A stretch of DNA of 64,000 nucleotides from MGBC102946 sp022793145 (GCA_947426265.1 CANEDJ010000002.1:1-64000), one strand, 5' to 3'. Counted from the stretch's first letter, positions 49,998 through 59,145 are shown. Notes: generated by a model from the letters alone, not told the origin. Made by a program: numbers and translations.

Positions 49998-50498
49998 ATG
50001 ACGATGGAACTTGATAGAGAATATAATAATATTGTATATCATATCTTAATAAATGAAGAGTTTAATAAAATAAAGTTAATAGAACACCATGGAGTGACAA
50101 GATTTGAGCATTCTTTGAAAGTATCTTATTATTCATATAAAATTGCAAAATTTTTGCACTTAGATTACAAAGATGTAGCACGTGGAGGCTTACTACATGA
50201 TTTTTTTCTAAGCGATGAAGATAGAACATCCAAAGAACGTTTTTTATCTACTTTTGTGCATCCTAAAAAAGCAGTTGAAAAATCATTAGAAAATTTTGAT
50301 TTAAGTGACAAGGAAATTGACATGATTCGGGCTCATATGTTCCCAATTAATATAGCCATTCCAAAATATGCTGAAAGCTGGGTAGTGAGTTTTGTTGATA
50401 AAGGAGTAGCAATGATAGAATTTGAAAAGAAATTTCAAGTACGTTTGGCATATCTTTTTAACGTTTATTTTTTATTGTTATTGAATCATATAAGATAG
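49998..50498 (+). CDS. HD-domain phosphohydrolase
   Basis: 166 residues of the HD superfamily: HHGVTRFEHSLKVSYYSYKIA (first metal His), then GGLLHDFFLS (the HD pair) and the downstream IRAHMFP. Members are metal-dependent phosphatases or phosphodiesterases acting on nucleotides. GAGGTG suits the ATG at 49998; ATG at 50004 is possible. The extended -10 before it is in TGTGATATACTATAAT. Substrate unknown. Confidence 0.8.
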   Translation: MTMELDREYNNIVYHILINEEFNKIKLIEHHGVTRFEHSLKVSYYSYKIAKFLHLDYKDVARGGLLHDFFLSDEDRTSKERFLSTFVHPKKAVEKSLENFDLSDKEIDMIRAHMFPINIAIPKYAESWVVSFVDKGVAMIEFEKKFQVRLAYLFNVYFLLLLNHIR

Positions 50499-50515
50499 AA
50501 ATCTATCTTTTTTTT
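50492..50515 (+). terminator. intrinsic terminator
   Basis: AAGATAG-AAAT-CTATCTT followed by T tract, overlapping the stop of the HD gene. Confidence 0.82.
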
Positions 50516-50527
50516 CATTTTAAAACG

Positions 50528-50536
50528 TGCTATAAT
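50528..50536 (+). promoter_or_regulatory. extended -10 promoter of tRNA-Arg
   Basis: TGCTATAAT, eight bases before the tRNA, so transcription starts very close to its mature 5' end. Confidence 0.65.
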
Positions 50537-50544
50537 ATAAATAT

Positions 50545-50621
50545 GTCTCCGTAGCTCAGCTGGATAGAGCGACCCCCTCCTAAGGGGTAGGCCGAAGGTT
50601 CAAATCCTTTCGGGGACACCA
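50545..50621 (+). tRNA. tRNA-Arg(CCT)
   Basis: Acceptor GTCTCCG/CGGGGAC, D arm GCTCAGCTGGATAGAGC, anticodon stem ACCCC/GGGGT with loop CTCCTAA (anticodon CCT, reads AGG), T loop TTCAAAT, encoded CCA. Confidence 0.95.
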
Positions 50622-50630
50622 TTTATGATT

Positions 50631-50668
50631 AAAAAGTCTTGTAAATAAAGTTTTGCAAGATTTTTTTT
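50631..50668 (+). terminator. terminator after tRNA-Arg
   Basis: TCTTGTAAA/TTTGCAAGA-type stem (50637-50660) inside A and T tracts. Confidence 0.75.
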
Positions 50669-50783
50669 GCCAAAATATTAAAAACTAAAACAAAAAAATA
50701 ACCAAACAATTACAAAAATGGTGTATAATAGGAATAGAAGATAGCAAAGGATATCTTGGAGTTTAAAGAGAGGATTAGAAAAT

Positions 50784-51224
50784 ATGGAAGTAAGTTTTAA
50801 AATCGCAACCATAGATGATGTAGAAGCAATTATTACATTATGTAATGAGTGTTTCAATGAAAACACAGATATGGAATATGCTAAAAAAGTATTTTTAGAA
50901 ACAGAACATGACAAAAATCAAATTTATTTGATAGGAGTGGCAAATGGAGAAGTTATTGCACATAGCAAAATAACAATTATACCTACAATTTATGAAGATA
51001 TGAATACATATTCAATCTTAAATCATGTTTGTGTAAAACCAGAATACAGAAGACATAACATTGCAAGTAAAATGTTAATAGAATGTGAGCGTCTTTCAAA
51101 AGAGAAAGGATGTGTAGCTATGGAGCTTTGGTCAAAAAACTTTAGACAACCTGCACATGCTTGTTATAAAAAATATGGCTTTGTAGTAAATGATGCAGCA
51201 TTTTTTTCAAAAACAATAGGTTAG
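50784..51224 (+). CDS. GNAT acetyltransferase
   Basis: 146 residues with the GNAT fold: VSFKIATIDDVEAIITLCNE at the start, LNHVCVKPEYRRHNIASKML as the acetyl-CoA binding motif A (RRHNIA for RxxGxG/A), and WSKNFRQPAHACYKKYGFV as motif B. Transfers an acyl group from acyl-CoA to an unknown amine. It starts an apparent two-gene unit with the next membrane protein (10-base spacing). Confidence 0.87.
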   Translation: MEVSFKIATIDDVEAIITLCNECFNENTDMEYAKKVFLETEHDKNQIYLIGVANGEVIAHSKITIIPTIYEDMNTYSILNHVCVKPEYRRHNIASKMLIECERLSKEKGCVAMELWSKNFRQPAHACYKKYGFVVNDAAFFSKTIG

Positions 51225-51234
51225 GAGTATAGAT

Positions 51235-52416
51235 ATGAAGATTAGTAACGTTTATATAGGTGGCTGGTTTCAAAGAACGATGCTACAATTATCAGAAATA
51301 TATGATTTTTTAAGAGATTGCAAATCTCAATTAGATTTAGACCCAGAGAAATTAATTGAATATAGAAAAAATTTAGCCATTGGAAAAATAGATTATGGTG
51401 TTTCAGGAGAAGAATATATTGAATTTACAACTGCTGTCAATATAAAAGTTAAAATTTTTGAAGATGGGCTTATCATTTTAAACAATGAAAAAGTAAGCGA
51501 AGATACTTTATTTGCAGACATTGAACATGTAACTGATTATTACGAAAATAAGCTATCACCTGCATTTAGCTATCTGTTTAGTTTAGGAGCTCCTGTTCCA
51601 AAAGAATTAGCAAATATTGAAACAGTATATCCTTACTTTGTAGTTTGTGATAATGCGACGAAAGAAGAAATCTCAGATTTATTATCTAGAACAGAAAAAC
51701 AAAAATATTTTGAATTTGTAAATGATAAATATGATGTAATTAGAGGAGATAAATATTATTTTATCAATAACAAAAAACAATCTTTTGATAACATTGAAAG
51801 ATATATAGAAGAACAAGTATTTATTAGAGAATTTAAAGGTCAATTGCATCGTTACTTAAATATGCATAGAATTATATGGGAGAAAATTGATGCTGTAAAA
51901 GAAAACGTCAATGTAAAAGGTTCAGAAATTATTAAATTTACAACAAAATTAGAGGGATATGCCAAAACAATTAACTTAATTGATGGAAGAATTGATCAAA
52001 TGAGCACTTATATTGCAACAAGAGAGAAAATTGCTAAAAGTGATGCCGAATTAGCTGAGTTTTTAGCTATTTCAGGATATCGCTATGAAACTTTACGTGA
52101 TACATTAAATTATATTAAATATTTATGGTCAATGACCAAAAATTATGTAGGGTCAGCCCAAAAACTATTTGAAGGAATAAAACAAGATGTTACAAACAAG
52201 TCTGTAGATAGTTTAACAATCGTTACATCGATGAGTGCAGGAGCAGCCATTATAGGATTATTAACTGAAACAGCACCAGAATTTACCATTTTTGGAGTAT
52301 TGTATTTCTTTATCCTAGCAATATTAGGATGGTTCTCTACTAAAATATTGGGGGCTATTTCGAAAAAAAGAAAATATGAAGTTTCAGATATTGAATATGA
52401 TAAAAATATCAAATAA
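51235..52416 (+). CDS. uncharacterised protein with CorA-like layout
   Basis: 393 residues: a soluble alpha/beta N-terminal region (1-190), a long helical, probably coiled-coil section (about 195-320), then two membrane helices near the end (SLTIVTSMSAGAAIIGLL and FTIFGVLYFFILAILGWF) and a short charged tail. This layout resembles CorA-type channels and the RMD1/DUF155 proteins, but the CorA GMN motif is absent. TAGGAGTATAG precedes the ATG. Function unknown. Confidence 0.6.
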   Translation: MKISNVYIGGWFQRTMLQLSEIYDFLRDCKSQLDLDPEKLIEYRKNLAIGKIDYGVSGEEYIEFTTAVNIKVKIFEDGLIILNNEKVSEDTLFADIEHVTDYYENKLSPAFSYLFSLGAPVPKELANIETVYPYFVVCDNATKEEISDLLSRTEKQKYFEFVNDKYDVIRGDKYYFINNKKQSFDNIERYIEEQVFIREFKGQLHRYLNMHRIIWEKIDAVKENVNVKGSEIIKFTTKLEGYAKTINLIDGRIDQMSTYIATREKIAKSDAELAEFLAISGYRYETLRDTLNYIKYLWSMTKNYVGSAQKLFEGIKQDVTNKSVDSLTIVTSMSAGAAIIGLLTETAPEFTIFGVLYFFILAILGWFSTKILGAISKKRKYEVSDIEYDKNIK

Positions 52417-52437
52417 GAGCTTTTGCTCTTTTTCTTT
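52415..52437 (+). terminator. intrinsic terminator
   Basis: AAGAGC-TTTT-GCTCTT followed by TTTCTTTT, starting in the stop codon. Confidence 0.87.
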
Positions 52438-52535
52438 TAAACTTAAATTATGAACATTTTAATTTTATTTTTCACTTCTTTCTTGAATTTGCATTAAAAA
52501 ATGTGTATGATAAATATGGCAGGGGGGAATTTAAT

Positions 52536-53654
52536 ATGATTACAAAAGAAAATTTAGATAAAGTAGAAAGACATGCAAATGCAGGATATTTATTGACAGT
52601 AAAAACGCTAAAAGACTTTGGCTTTCATATTGGTGAAATAGCATATTTAATAGAAACAGGAAGGTTAATTGATAGAAAAGATGGAAGCTACTGTTATTTT
52701 ACACAAGAGAAAGAAGATTTTTGTGATTTTGAAAAGATTCCTTCTAAGGATCAAGTAATAGAACCATTACTATCCATATTATTAGAAGAAAAAAGGCGAA
52801 TTGATATTGATACAGGAGATCCAGATTGGAAGCTTTTAGAAGAAAAAAGCAAAATACTAGAAGCTAGAAAAGGAATCATTGTTTTAAAAGCAATGTCAGA
52901 AGAAAGACAACGCAAAATATGTCAATTTGCACAAGCAATTCCTTGTATCATTGCTTCTTCAATTGATCAAGGCTCAGAAAAGAAAAGCGTTATTTTAAAA
53001 TTTCATATAAATGAACTGATAGACACTAATAGACTTATGAAAGCAGGAGATAGCGCCTATCACAAAAAAGCATTTCGAAAATGTATAAAATATTACTTGG
53101 AAGCGTTTTCTCATTTTAGAAAACCTTCTCCTTATTTGTATGGAAGATTAGGACTTTCTTATATGAAAATAGGACAAACCAGAAAAGCAGCCGAATTTTT
53201 AACTGTTGCTGATTCACTATATAAAATAGCAGGAAAACATTGCCGATTTTCAGATTTAATTGAAGACTTGAAAAGAAAAAACAAAAAGACTGGTGATAGA
53301 AAATTTCATGTTCCATTTGAGGAATCAGACTTTCAAAATAATATGAATGAATATTATGGTTTAGAAGCGATAGAAGAAATGGCAGCCTTTGTATCAAGCG
53401 GAAAAACAATAGAAGAAGTACAGGAAAAATTTTCCTTAACAGAAGAACAAACTACTTTATTAATGCTTGTATTTGCTAGAGTTTGTTATACAAATGGAGA
53501 CTTTATTTTAGGAGATCAATATTTAAGAAAAGTAGAAAAAAGAAAGAATAAAACAAAACAAATCAAACAGTTATTAGAGGAAATTAGAAGAAAGAAGAAG
53601 TTCTATAAAAATCAAGTTTCTGAGGACGCAAAATCTTTTATATTAACAAGATAG
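52536..53654 (+). CDS. TPR-containing uncharacterised protein
   Basis: 372 residues, soluble. The middle (about 170-240) contains tetratricopeptide-like helices (AGDSAYHKKAFRKCIKYYLE, then YGRLGLSYMKIGQTRKAAEF), usually used for protein binding. The C-terminal part has a helix-turn-helix-like IEEVQEKFSLTEEQTTLLML and ends in a very basic segment (RKKKFYKNQ). GGGGGGAA precedes the ATG at 52536; the in-frame ATG at 52503 is too early. Role unknown. Confidence 0.65.
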   Translation: MITKENLDKVERHANAGYLLTVKTLKDFGFHIGEIAYLIETGRLIDRKDGSYCYFTQEKEDFCDFEKIPSKDQVIEPLLSILLEEKRRIDIDTGDPDWKLLEEKSKILEARKGIIVLKAMSEERQRKICQFAQAIPCIIASSIDQGSEKKSVILKFHINELIDTNRLMKAGDSAYHKKAFRKCIKYYLEAFSHFRKPSPYLYGRLGLSYMKIGQTRKAAEFLTVADSLYKIAGKHCRFSDLIEDLKRKNKKTGDRKFHVPFEESDFQNNMNEYYGLEAIEEMAAFVSSGKTIEEVQEKFSLTEEQTTLLMLVFARVCYTNGDFILGDQYLRKVEKRKNKTKQIKQLLEEIRRKKKFYKNQVSEDAKSFILTR

Positions 53655-53682
53655 TTATGATATTTGTCATAACTTTTTCTTT
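53653..53682 (+). terminator. intrinsic terminator
   Basis: AGTTATGA-TATTTG-TCATAACT followed by TTTTC and further T. Confidence 0.8.
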
Positions 53683-53731
53683 TGGTTTTATTTTCCTATG
53701 GATTTTGATATAATAGAATAGAGGTAAGAAT

Positions 53732-54316
53732 ATGAAAAAGAATGATGCAATGTTATATCGTTTCGCCAGACCAATAATTACTGGACTATTTAAAACTTTT
53801 TTTACGCCAAAAATAGTAGGAAAAGAAAACATTCCAATTTCTGGGAGAATTATTTTAGCAGGAAATCATACAAGTAACTTTGATTGTTTGCTTTTAATCA
53901 GTTCTACAAAAAGATCTATTCATTTCTTAGCAAAAAAAGAATTATGGACTGGCCCTAAAAAAATTATTTTTGGAAATATGGGATTGATTCCTGTTGATCG
54001 AAGTAAAAAAGATCATAAGTCTTTAGAGGCAGCAGAGAATTATTTAAAAAGTGAGTGCTTAATTGGAATTTTCCCAGAAGGTACCACGGAAAAACAAAAA
54101 GGAAAAATTCTTCCATTTAAAATGGGAGCTATAAAAATGGCTGTAGATACGAATACCAAAATAGTTCCATTTGCGATTTCAGGGAATTACTCTTTGTTTT
54201 CAAGAAATTTAAAGATTATATTTGGTGATCCAATATCTATTAAGAATAATGACCTAGAAAAAGAAAAAGAAAGCTTAGAAAAAACGATTCAAAAATTAAT
54301 GAGAGGTGATTTATAG
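53732..54316 (+). CDS. plsC: 1-acylglycerol-3-phosphate acyltransferase (PlsC-like), first copy
   Basis: 194 residues. Catalytic NHTSNFD (HX4D) near residue 45, FPEGTTEK as motif III and VPFAISGNY near the end. Adds a fatty acyl chain to lysophosphatidic acid or a related lipid at the inner membrane face. Its TAG stop overlaps the GTG start of an acyl-CoA ligase, and a second PlsC follows that, giving a three-gene lipid operon. Confidence 0.87.
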   Translation: MKKNDAMLYRFARPIITGLFKTFFTPKIVGKENIPISGRIILAGNHTSNFDCLLLISSTKRSIHFLAKKELWTGPKKIIFGNMGLIPVDRSKKDHKSLEAAENYLKSECLIGIFPEGTTEKQKGKILPFKMGAIKMAVDTNTKIVPFAISGNYSLFSRNLKIIFGDPISIKNNDLEKEKESLEKTIQKLMRGDL

Positions 54317-56049
54317 TGTCTATATTTGATATCTTTAGACGAAAAAAAGAAATACCAGCTCCTTGGAGTAAATATTATAAAGAAGAAGACTTAAACATTA
54401 AAATTCCAAATATTAGTATGTATGAACAAGTAAAAAGAAGTGGCGCCAAATATCCAAACTATACAGCTTATGAGTATTTCGGAAGAAAAACGAACTATAA
54501 AACATTTTTAAAGGAAATTGATGCAGCGGCAGCAGCTTTCAAAGTCATGGGGATAAAAAAAGGAGATATCATAACATTATGTATGCCAAATGTTCCAGAA
54601 GTTTTAATTTCCTTATACGGACTTAATAAATTGGGAGCGATTGCCAATATGCTTCATCCTCTTTCGGCGGAAGAAGAAATCAAAGAGAACTTGCTTTCAA
54701 CAAAAAGTGAATATTTAGTTATGATTGATATGTTTTATCACAAAATAGAAAAAAACATAGAAGAGACAAAAGTAAAAAAAGTTATTTTTGTTTCTGCTAG
54801 CGATTCTATGGGCATTTTGATGAAGATTGGCTACAAATTAACACAAGGTAGGAAGTTTTTAAAATATCCAAAAAAAGACCAATTCTTAAATTGGAAACAA
54901 TTTATGAAATTGTCCAAAAAGTCAATCGAGAGAATAGACATGAAATTTGGAAAGGATACTCCAGCAGTAATTATCCATAGTGGTGGAACAAGTGGCACAC
55001 CAAAAAATGTTGTTATCCAAAATAGAGCTTTTCTTTTGGCAGCAAAGCAAGAACAAATTTCCTTAAAAAAATTGAGGCCTGGAGATTGCTGTTTAGCAAT
55101 TATGCCAAATTTTCATGGTTTTGGTCTCAGTGTATTGATGCATACTCCTTTAGCGCTTGGCTGTTATACAATTTTAGTACCCCAATTTAATTCTAAAAAA
55201 TTTGATATTTTATTTAAAAAAACGAAACCAACTTGTGTTTTAGGAGTACCAACTTTATTTGAAGCTCTTTCTGAAAACAATAATATAAAACATTTGGATT
55301 TGTCATTCTTAAAATATGCAGTGAGTGGAGGAGATCTTTTAAATAGCAATTTAGAAAATAAAATTAATGAATATTTCAAAGCACATAACTCTCAGGCTAG
55401 AATTACCCAAGGATACGGATTATCTGAAGCTTTAGCTGCTGTATGCTTGGCAGCAGATGACGTTAATAAAAGTGGATCAGTTGGAATTCCACTAGCAGGA
55501 AATCATGTGAAAATTATTGATCCAGCAACAAGAGAAACACTTCCTTATAACGAAGTGGGAGAAATTGTAATCCACACGAAAGCACTTATGATGGGGTATT
55601 TAAATAATGAGGCAGAAACCAACGAAGCATTACAAGTTCATAAGGATGGGCATGTATGGCTACATACAGGAGACCTAGGATATATGGATGAAGACGGATT
55701 TGTTTTTTATAAAGGAAGGCAAAAGAGAATGATTATTTCCAGTGGTTATAACGTATTTCCTTCCCACATAGAAGAAGTGATAGAAGCACATCCAGCTGTT
55801 TTACAATGTACAGTAGTTGGAATACCTCATTCATATAAAGGGGAAGTTCCAAAAGCTTTTATTGTATTAAAAGAAGGATTTCATGGACTATTTATCAAAT
55901 CAGAAATTAAAGAATATTGTAAAAAAAACATGGCTAAATATATGGTTCCAGCTGAATTTGTTTATCGAAAAAAATTGCCAAAAACGAAACTGGGAAAAGT
56001 AGATTTTATAAAATTACAAAGTGATATAGGAGTTGATGATGATGAATAA
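54316..56049 (+). CDS. AMP-forming acyl-CoA/acyl-ACP synthetase
   Basis: 577 residues of the ANL adenylating family, starting at GTG in a TAGTG overlap with the preceding PlsC and with GAGGTGA upstream. The P-loop is IIHSGGTSGTPKNVVI near 215-230, then QGYGLSEALAAVCL, the core motif LHTGDLGYMDEDGFVFYKGR, and the C-terminal Lys in LPKTKLGKVDF. It activates a fatty acid as an acyl-adenylate and passes it to CoA or ACP. Sandwiched between two PlsC genes, it most likely supplies scavenged fatty acids to phospholipid synthesis. Confidence 0.88.
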   Translation: MSIFDIFRRKKEIPAPWSKYYKEEDLNIKIPNISMYEQVKRSGAKYPNYTAYEYFGRKTNYKTFLKEIDAAAAAFKVMGIKKGDIITLCMPNVPEVLISLYGLNKLGAIANMLHPLSAEEEIKENLLSTKSEYLVMIDMFYHKIEKNIEETKVKKVIFVSASDSMGILMKIGYKLTQGRKFLKYPKKDQFLNWKQFMKLSKKSIERIDMKFGKDTPAVIIHSGGTSGTPKNVVIQNRAFLLAAKQEQISLKKLRPGDCCLAIMPNFHGFGLSVLMHTPLALGCYTILVPQFNSKKFDILFKKTKPTCVLGVPTLFEALSENNNIKHLDLSFLKYAVSGGDLLNSNLENKINEYFKAHNSQARITQGYGLSEALAAVCLAADDVNKSGSVGIPLAGNHVKIIDPATRETLPYNEVGEIVIHTKALMMGYLNNEAETNEALQVHKDGHVWLHTGDLGYMDEDGFVFYKGRQKRMIISSGYNVFPSHIEEVIEAHPAVLQCTVVGIPHSYKGEVPKAFIVLKEGFHGLFIKSEIKEYCKKNMAKYMVPAEFVYRKKLPKTKLGKVDFIKLQSDIGVDDDE

Positions 56050-56635
56050 AAAAGTACCATTTTTATATAAATTTGGAAAAATAATTCTGGGACCTATTTT
56101 TAAGTGGTATTATCATCCAACCATTATAGGAGCAGAGAACATTCCTTCTACAGGTTCTATTTTAATTGTTGGGAATCACAAACATCTATATGACCAGTGT
56201 TTAACGATTATTGCTACTAGAAGAGGAATACACTACATGGCTAAAAAAGAATACTTTGATGATAAAAAAGTAGCTTGGTTTTTTAAAGGAACAGGATGTA
56301 TTTCAGTCGATAGAAGTAAAAAAGATGAGCACTCAAAAGAATTGGCTTTATCTGTTTTAAAAGATGGAGGAGCTGTAGGCTTATTCCCAGAAGGAACTAG
56401 AAACAAAACAGAAGAATTTCTTTTGCCATTTAAATTTGGTGCAGTTAGTATGGCGAGTAAAACCGACTCTTATTTGGTACCATTTGGAATTACAGGAGAT
56501 TATGTTTTTAGAAGTAAAAATCTGGTAATTCGATACGGAAAGCCGTTTAAAGTTGGAGAAATGACATTAAAAGAAGCCAATCAGTATCTCCATGATGAAG
56601 TAGAAGCTTTGATGAAACAAAATTTAAACATGTAA
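56042..56635 (+). CDS. plsC: 1-acylglycerol-3-phosphate acyltransferase (PlsC-like), second copy
   Basis: 197 residues. NHKHLYDQ (HX4D), FKGTGCISVDRSKKDE, FPEGTRNKTEE and VPFGITGDY identify the family. It overlaps the ligase end; AGGAG at 56028-56032 could serve any of the consecutive ATGs at 56036, 56039 or 56042. It is about 40% like the first copy by eye, so the two probably differ in acyl chain or position preference. Confidence 0.87.
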   Translation: MNKKVPFLYKFGKIILGPIFKWYYHPTIIGAENIPSTGSILIVGNHKHLYDQCLTIIATRRGIHYMAKKEYFDDKKVAWFFKGTGCISVDRSKKDEHSKELALSVLKDGGAVGLFPEGTRNKTEEFLLPFKFGAVSMASKTDSYLVPFGITGDYVFRSKNLVIRYGKPFKVGEMTLKEANQYLHDEVEALMKQNLNM

Positions 56636-56671
56636 AATTTGAAAAGTTTTCTAGTGAACAGAAGACTTTTT

Positions 56672-56680
56672 TGGTATAAT
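56672..56680 (+). promoter_or_regulatory. extended -10 promoter
   Basis: TGGTATAAT, 22 bases before the next start; GGAGGATAA follows. Confidence 0.55.
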
Positions 56681-56702
56681 AATTAAGAATGGAGGATAAA
56701 CT

Positions 56703-58106
56703 ATGTCATTAAAAGATAAATTGGGGAGTACTTTAAAGCAGGCAACAAATTATTTAGGAAACGTTAACATAAAAGATAAAGTGATTGAAATGAAAGATAA
56801 AACAATCGATAAAGTAAAAGGGATTGATAATCCAGATCATTATACTGCACCAGTAGGATTTGAATTGTTTAAAATCCCAGTAGCAATTAGCACTGCAGAA
56901 ATTACAAGAACATTAGATAAGGTAGAACCATTTCATTTGAAAGAAAAAGATAAGATCATAGATGCTTATGTAAGATTGCTATCATTATTAGGACAAGATG
57001 AAACAATTATAAACGCCATAACTGCAACAATGAAAAAAACATACTTGATTGTTTGGACGAGCAAAGATAGACTTTTGATTGTTCACAAAGAACATTATAA
57101 AGTGTTGCCAAGAGAGGAAATGAAGTCTTTCAAAGTGATTGGAACAGGAGCTTTTGGATTAATTTTTACTTTAAATCAATATCAGTTTACAGGAAACGAA
57201 AAATCAAAGGTATATTGTTTTATTCGGTCTTATTGCCATGAGAATACCAATCCATATATATTTACTCCATATATTTCTATATCAAAAACACTCAATTATT
57301 ATGAACGCTTTAAATATGGAAAGCTTGCTAAAGAAAATGATGCAATCAATGAAAATAAAGAACTAAGCATATTGTTTGAACCAACTGAATTTCCACTGGT
57401 AAGCATCTATGGAACATTTGTTGATAAAAAATATGTGATAGCACTTTCAACAAATAGAAAAATATATTTGATTGATCAAAATGAATATACAGTGGTCCCA
57501 ATGAACCATATTAAGAAGATTGAACTTATGAATAAAGGTATGTTTAGCTATGAATTCTATATGGACAATTATTACTTTACTGGAAGTGGTCCAGAAGCAA
57601 GTGTTATCAAATTTATTGAATATATAAATAACCCAGATTGTTACGAAAATGCTAGAAATGAGTTTTTAAAAGCCAATCAAGTTTTGGTAACTTTCCCATT
57701 TGCTAACGCTATATCTTATCAGACTCCAGGAGGAGAAGGACTTGTTGTTAGTGCCTCTGGAAACAGCTTTTTAGTAAGCCATGGAATGAACCAAATGGAA
57801 ATGTATTCTAAAAATGATTTTGACCGCTATGAGCTATTAATGGAATTAGGCATTAATAAAGATGATATGTGGAATGTAGAAAATGCGAAACTAGAGGAAA
57901 AAAAGACAATAACAAAAGAAGAAGCCATCTATAACTATGATAAAGTAAGAGTGCGAATCTTTATAAAACATAAATTAGAACATGTAGTAGAAATACCTTT
58001 TATTTTAATGAAAAAAGTTGTTTACCATGAAATTGAAGAAACGACAGAAGCAGGAACAGTAGTTACTCAAGAATTTTTAGATAAATTAGATCGTTTTAAA
58101 TATTAG
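56703..58106 (+). CDS. protein with repeated PH-like units, 467 aa
   Basis: Soluble; not assigned to a named family. An N-terminal amphipathic Lys-rich helix (SLKDKLGSTLKQATNYLG, VIEMKDKTIDKVKG) could bind the membrane surface. Two units with a PH-like pattern follow: TYLIVWTSKDRLLIVHKEHYKVL with a strand-rich continuation YQFTGNEK, then KYVIALSTNRKIYLIDQNEY with YYFTGSGPE; a third weaker unit is LVVSASGNSFLVSHG. Possibly reads lipid or protein signals. The small PH-like protein at 37826 has the same feel. Confidence 0.55.
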   Translation: MSLKDKLGSTLKQATNYLGNVNIKDKVIEMKDKTIDKVKGIDNPDHYTAPVGFELFKIPVAISTAEITRTLDKVEPFHLKEKDKIIDAYVRLLSLLGQDETIINAITATMKKTYLIVWTSKDRLLIVHKEHYKVLPREEMKSFKVIGTGAFGLIFTLNQYQFTGNEKSKVYCFIRSYCHENTNPYIFTPYISISKTLNYYERFKYGKLAKENDAINENKELSILFEPTEFPLVSIYGTFVDKKYVIALSTNRKIYLIDQNEYTVVPMNHIKKIELMNKGMFSYEFYMDNYYFTGSGPEASVIKFIEYINNPDCYENARNEFLKANQVLVTFPFANAISYQTPGGEGLVVSASGNSFLVSHGMNQMEMYSKNDFDRYELLMELGINKDDMWNVENAKLEEKKTITKEEAIYNYDKVRVRIFIKHKLEHVVEIPFILMKKVVYHEIEETTEAGTVVTQEFLDKLDRFKY

Positions 58107-58119
58107 AAAGAGGCAAAGA

Positions 58120-58854
58120 ATGACAGTTATATTATTATCACCAGATGGAAAAAAATTTGAGTTAGAGTGGGAAGACTTATTGGAATGTAGTAAACAAATA
58201 TGTGAGCAATGGATTTCAGAATCGGAAGAGAATAAAAGAATTTTTGATTCTTATGCATCACAATATACATTGTTTACTCCTTATTATGATTTCCTATTAC
58301 ACCGACTTCGATATATACAAGTAGGATTTCCTTTTTTTGAAAACGCATGTGCAATTCCAAGCTTACATTTTAAGAAAATAATATCTTTGGATGGAGAGGA
58401 CCCATTAAACTATGATTATTTGAAAAATAGAAAGAATCAATTTTGTTTAGATATTTATACAGGTTCAGATAAGCAATTAGACTATCAAAAGCCATACAGT
58501 GAATATAAAGAAGGATTTTTACTTCCAGATGGTTCTTTAATTTCTATAGACCAATTAGGAAATCATAAAAATATTGCCTATGCATATTTGCTTCAAAAAA
58601 TGATTGAGGATCCTTCTTTGTTGACTGATTATTTGAATTATAAGGACAAAATAGGAGATATCAGAGAATACTTTTTTTATAGATTGGGCTGTGCTCAAAC
58701 TTTTGGTTTAGAATGTAGAGTTGCAATTTATGATGTTGCTTTATTAACGTCAATTCAAAGAAAATTATTGAATTCTATGGATTTAGATAGTGATTTGCAA
58801 AACTCTATTTTAGAAGAATTTCAAAATCCATTTACATCGGAGATAAGGAAGTGA
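58120..58854 (+). CDS. uncharacterised protein, 244 aa
   Basis: Soluble, acidic, no motif recognised. It opens with VILLSPDGKKFELEWEDLLE and has a later GFLLPDGSLISIDQLGNH followed by a helical end. GAAAGAGGCA precedes the ATG. It starts 13 bases after the PH-like gene and its TGA overlaps the region of the ribosome site of the next gene, so four genes (56703-59889) appear to be one transcript ending at a strong terminator. Confidence 0.6.
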   Translation: MTVILLSPDGKKFELEWEDLLECSKQICEQWISESEENKRIFDSYASQYTLFTPYYDFLLHRLRYIQVGFPFFENACAIPSLHFKKIISLDGEDPLNYDYLKNRKNQFCLDIYTGSDKQLDYQKPYSEYKEGFLLPDGSLISIDQLGNHKNIAYAYLLQKMIEDPSLLTDYLNYKDKIGDIREYFFYRLGCAQTFGLECRVAIYDVALLTSIQRKLLNSMDLDSDLQNSILEEFQNPFTSEIRK

Positions 58855-58859
58855 TATGC

Positions 58860-59138
58860 ATGAAAATTAATGGTTATAATGTTAATATTGATTCCTTAAT
58901 GGAGGATTTAAATATTGATCATGATTTTTATATAAAACGGAAAAACGGATTAATGTTAAAAGATTCACAAATAAAAATATTAGAGCGTTACCACATTTTT
59001 TATCAAAATTACAATAGTCTTTCTTCTTTATTATTTGAAATAGAAGAAGTTTTAAATGAAATGCCAGAAGCAGAAGAACTTGAAAAAGTATCGGAAGAAT
59101 TATCAGAGCTTCATTATTATAACGAAACAAATAAATAG
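58860..59138 (+). CDS. small uncharacterised protein, 92 aa
   Basis: Soluble, acidic, mostly helical (SQIKILERYHIFYQNYNSL, LLFEIEEVLNEMPEAEELEK). AAGGAAGTGA suits the ATG at 58860; an in-frame GTG at 58851 overlaps the previous stop. Probably a small partner of the flanking unknown proteins. Not recognised. Confidence 0.55.
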   Translation: MKINGYNVNIDSLMEDLNIDHDFYIKRKNGLMLKDSQIKILERYHIFYQNYNSLSSLLFEIEEVLNEMPEAEELEKVSEELSELHYYNETNK

Positions 59139-59145
59139 GAGTATT

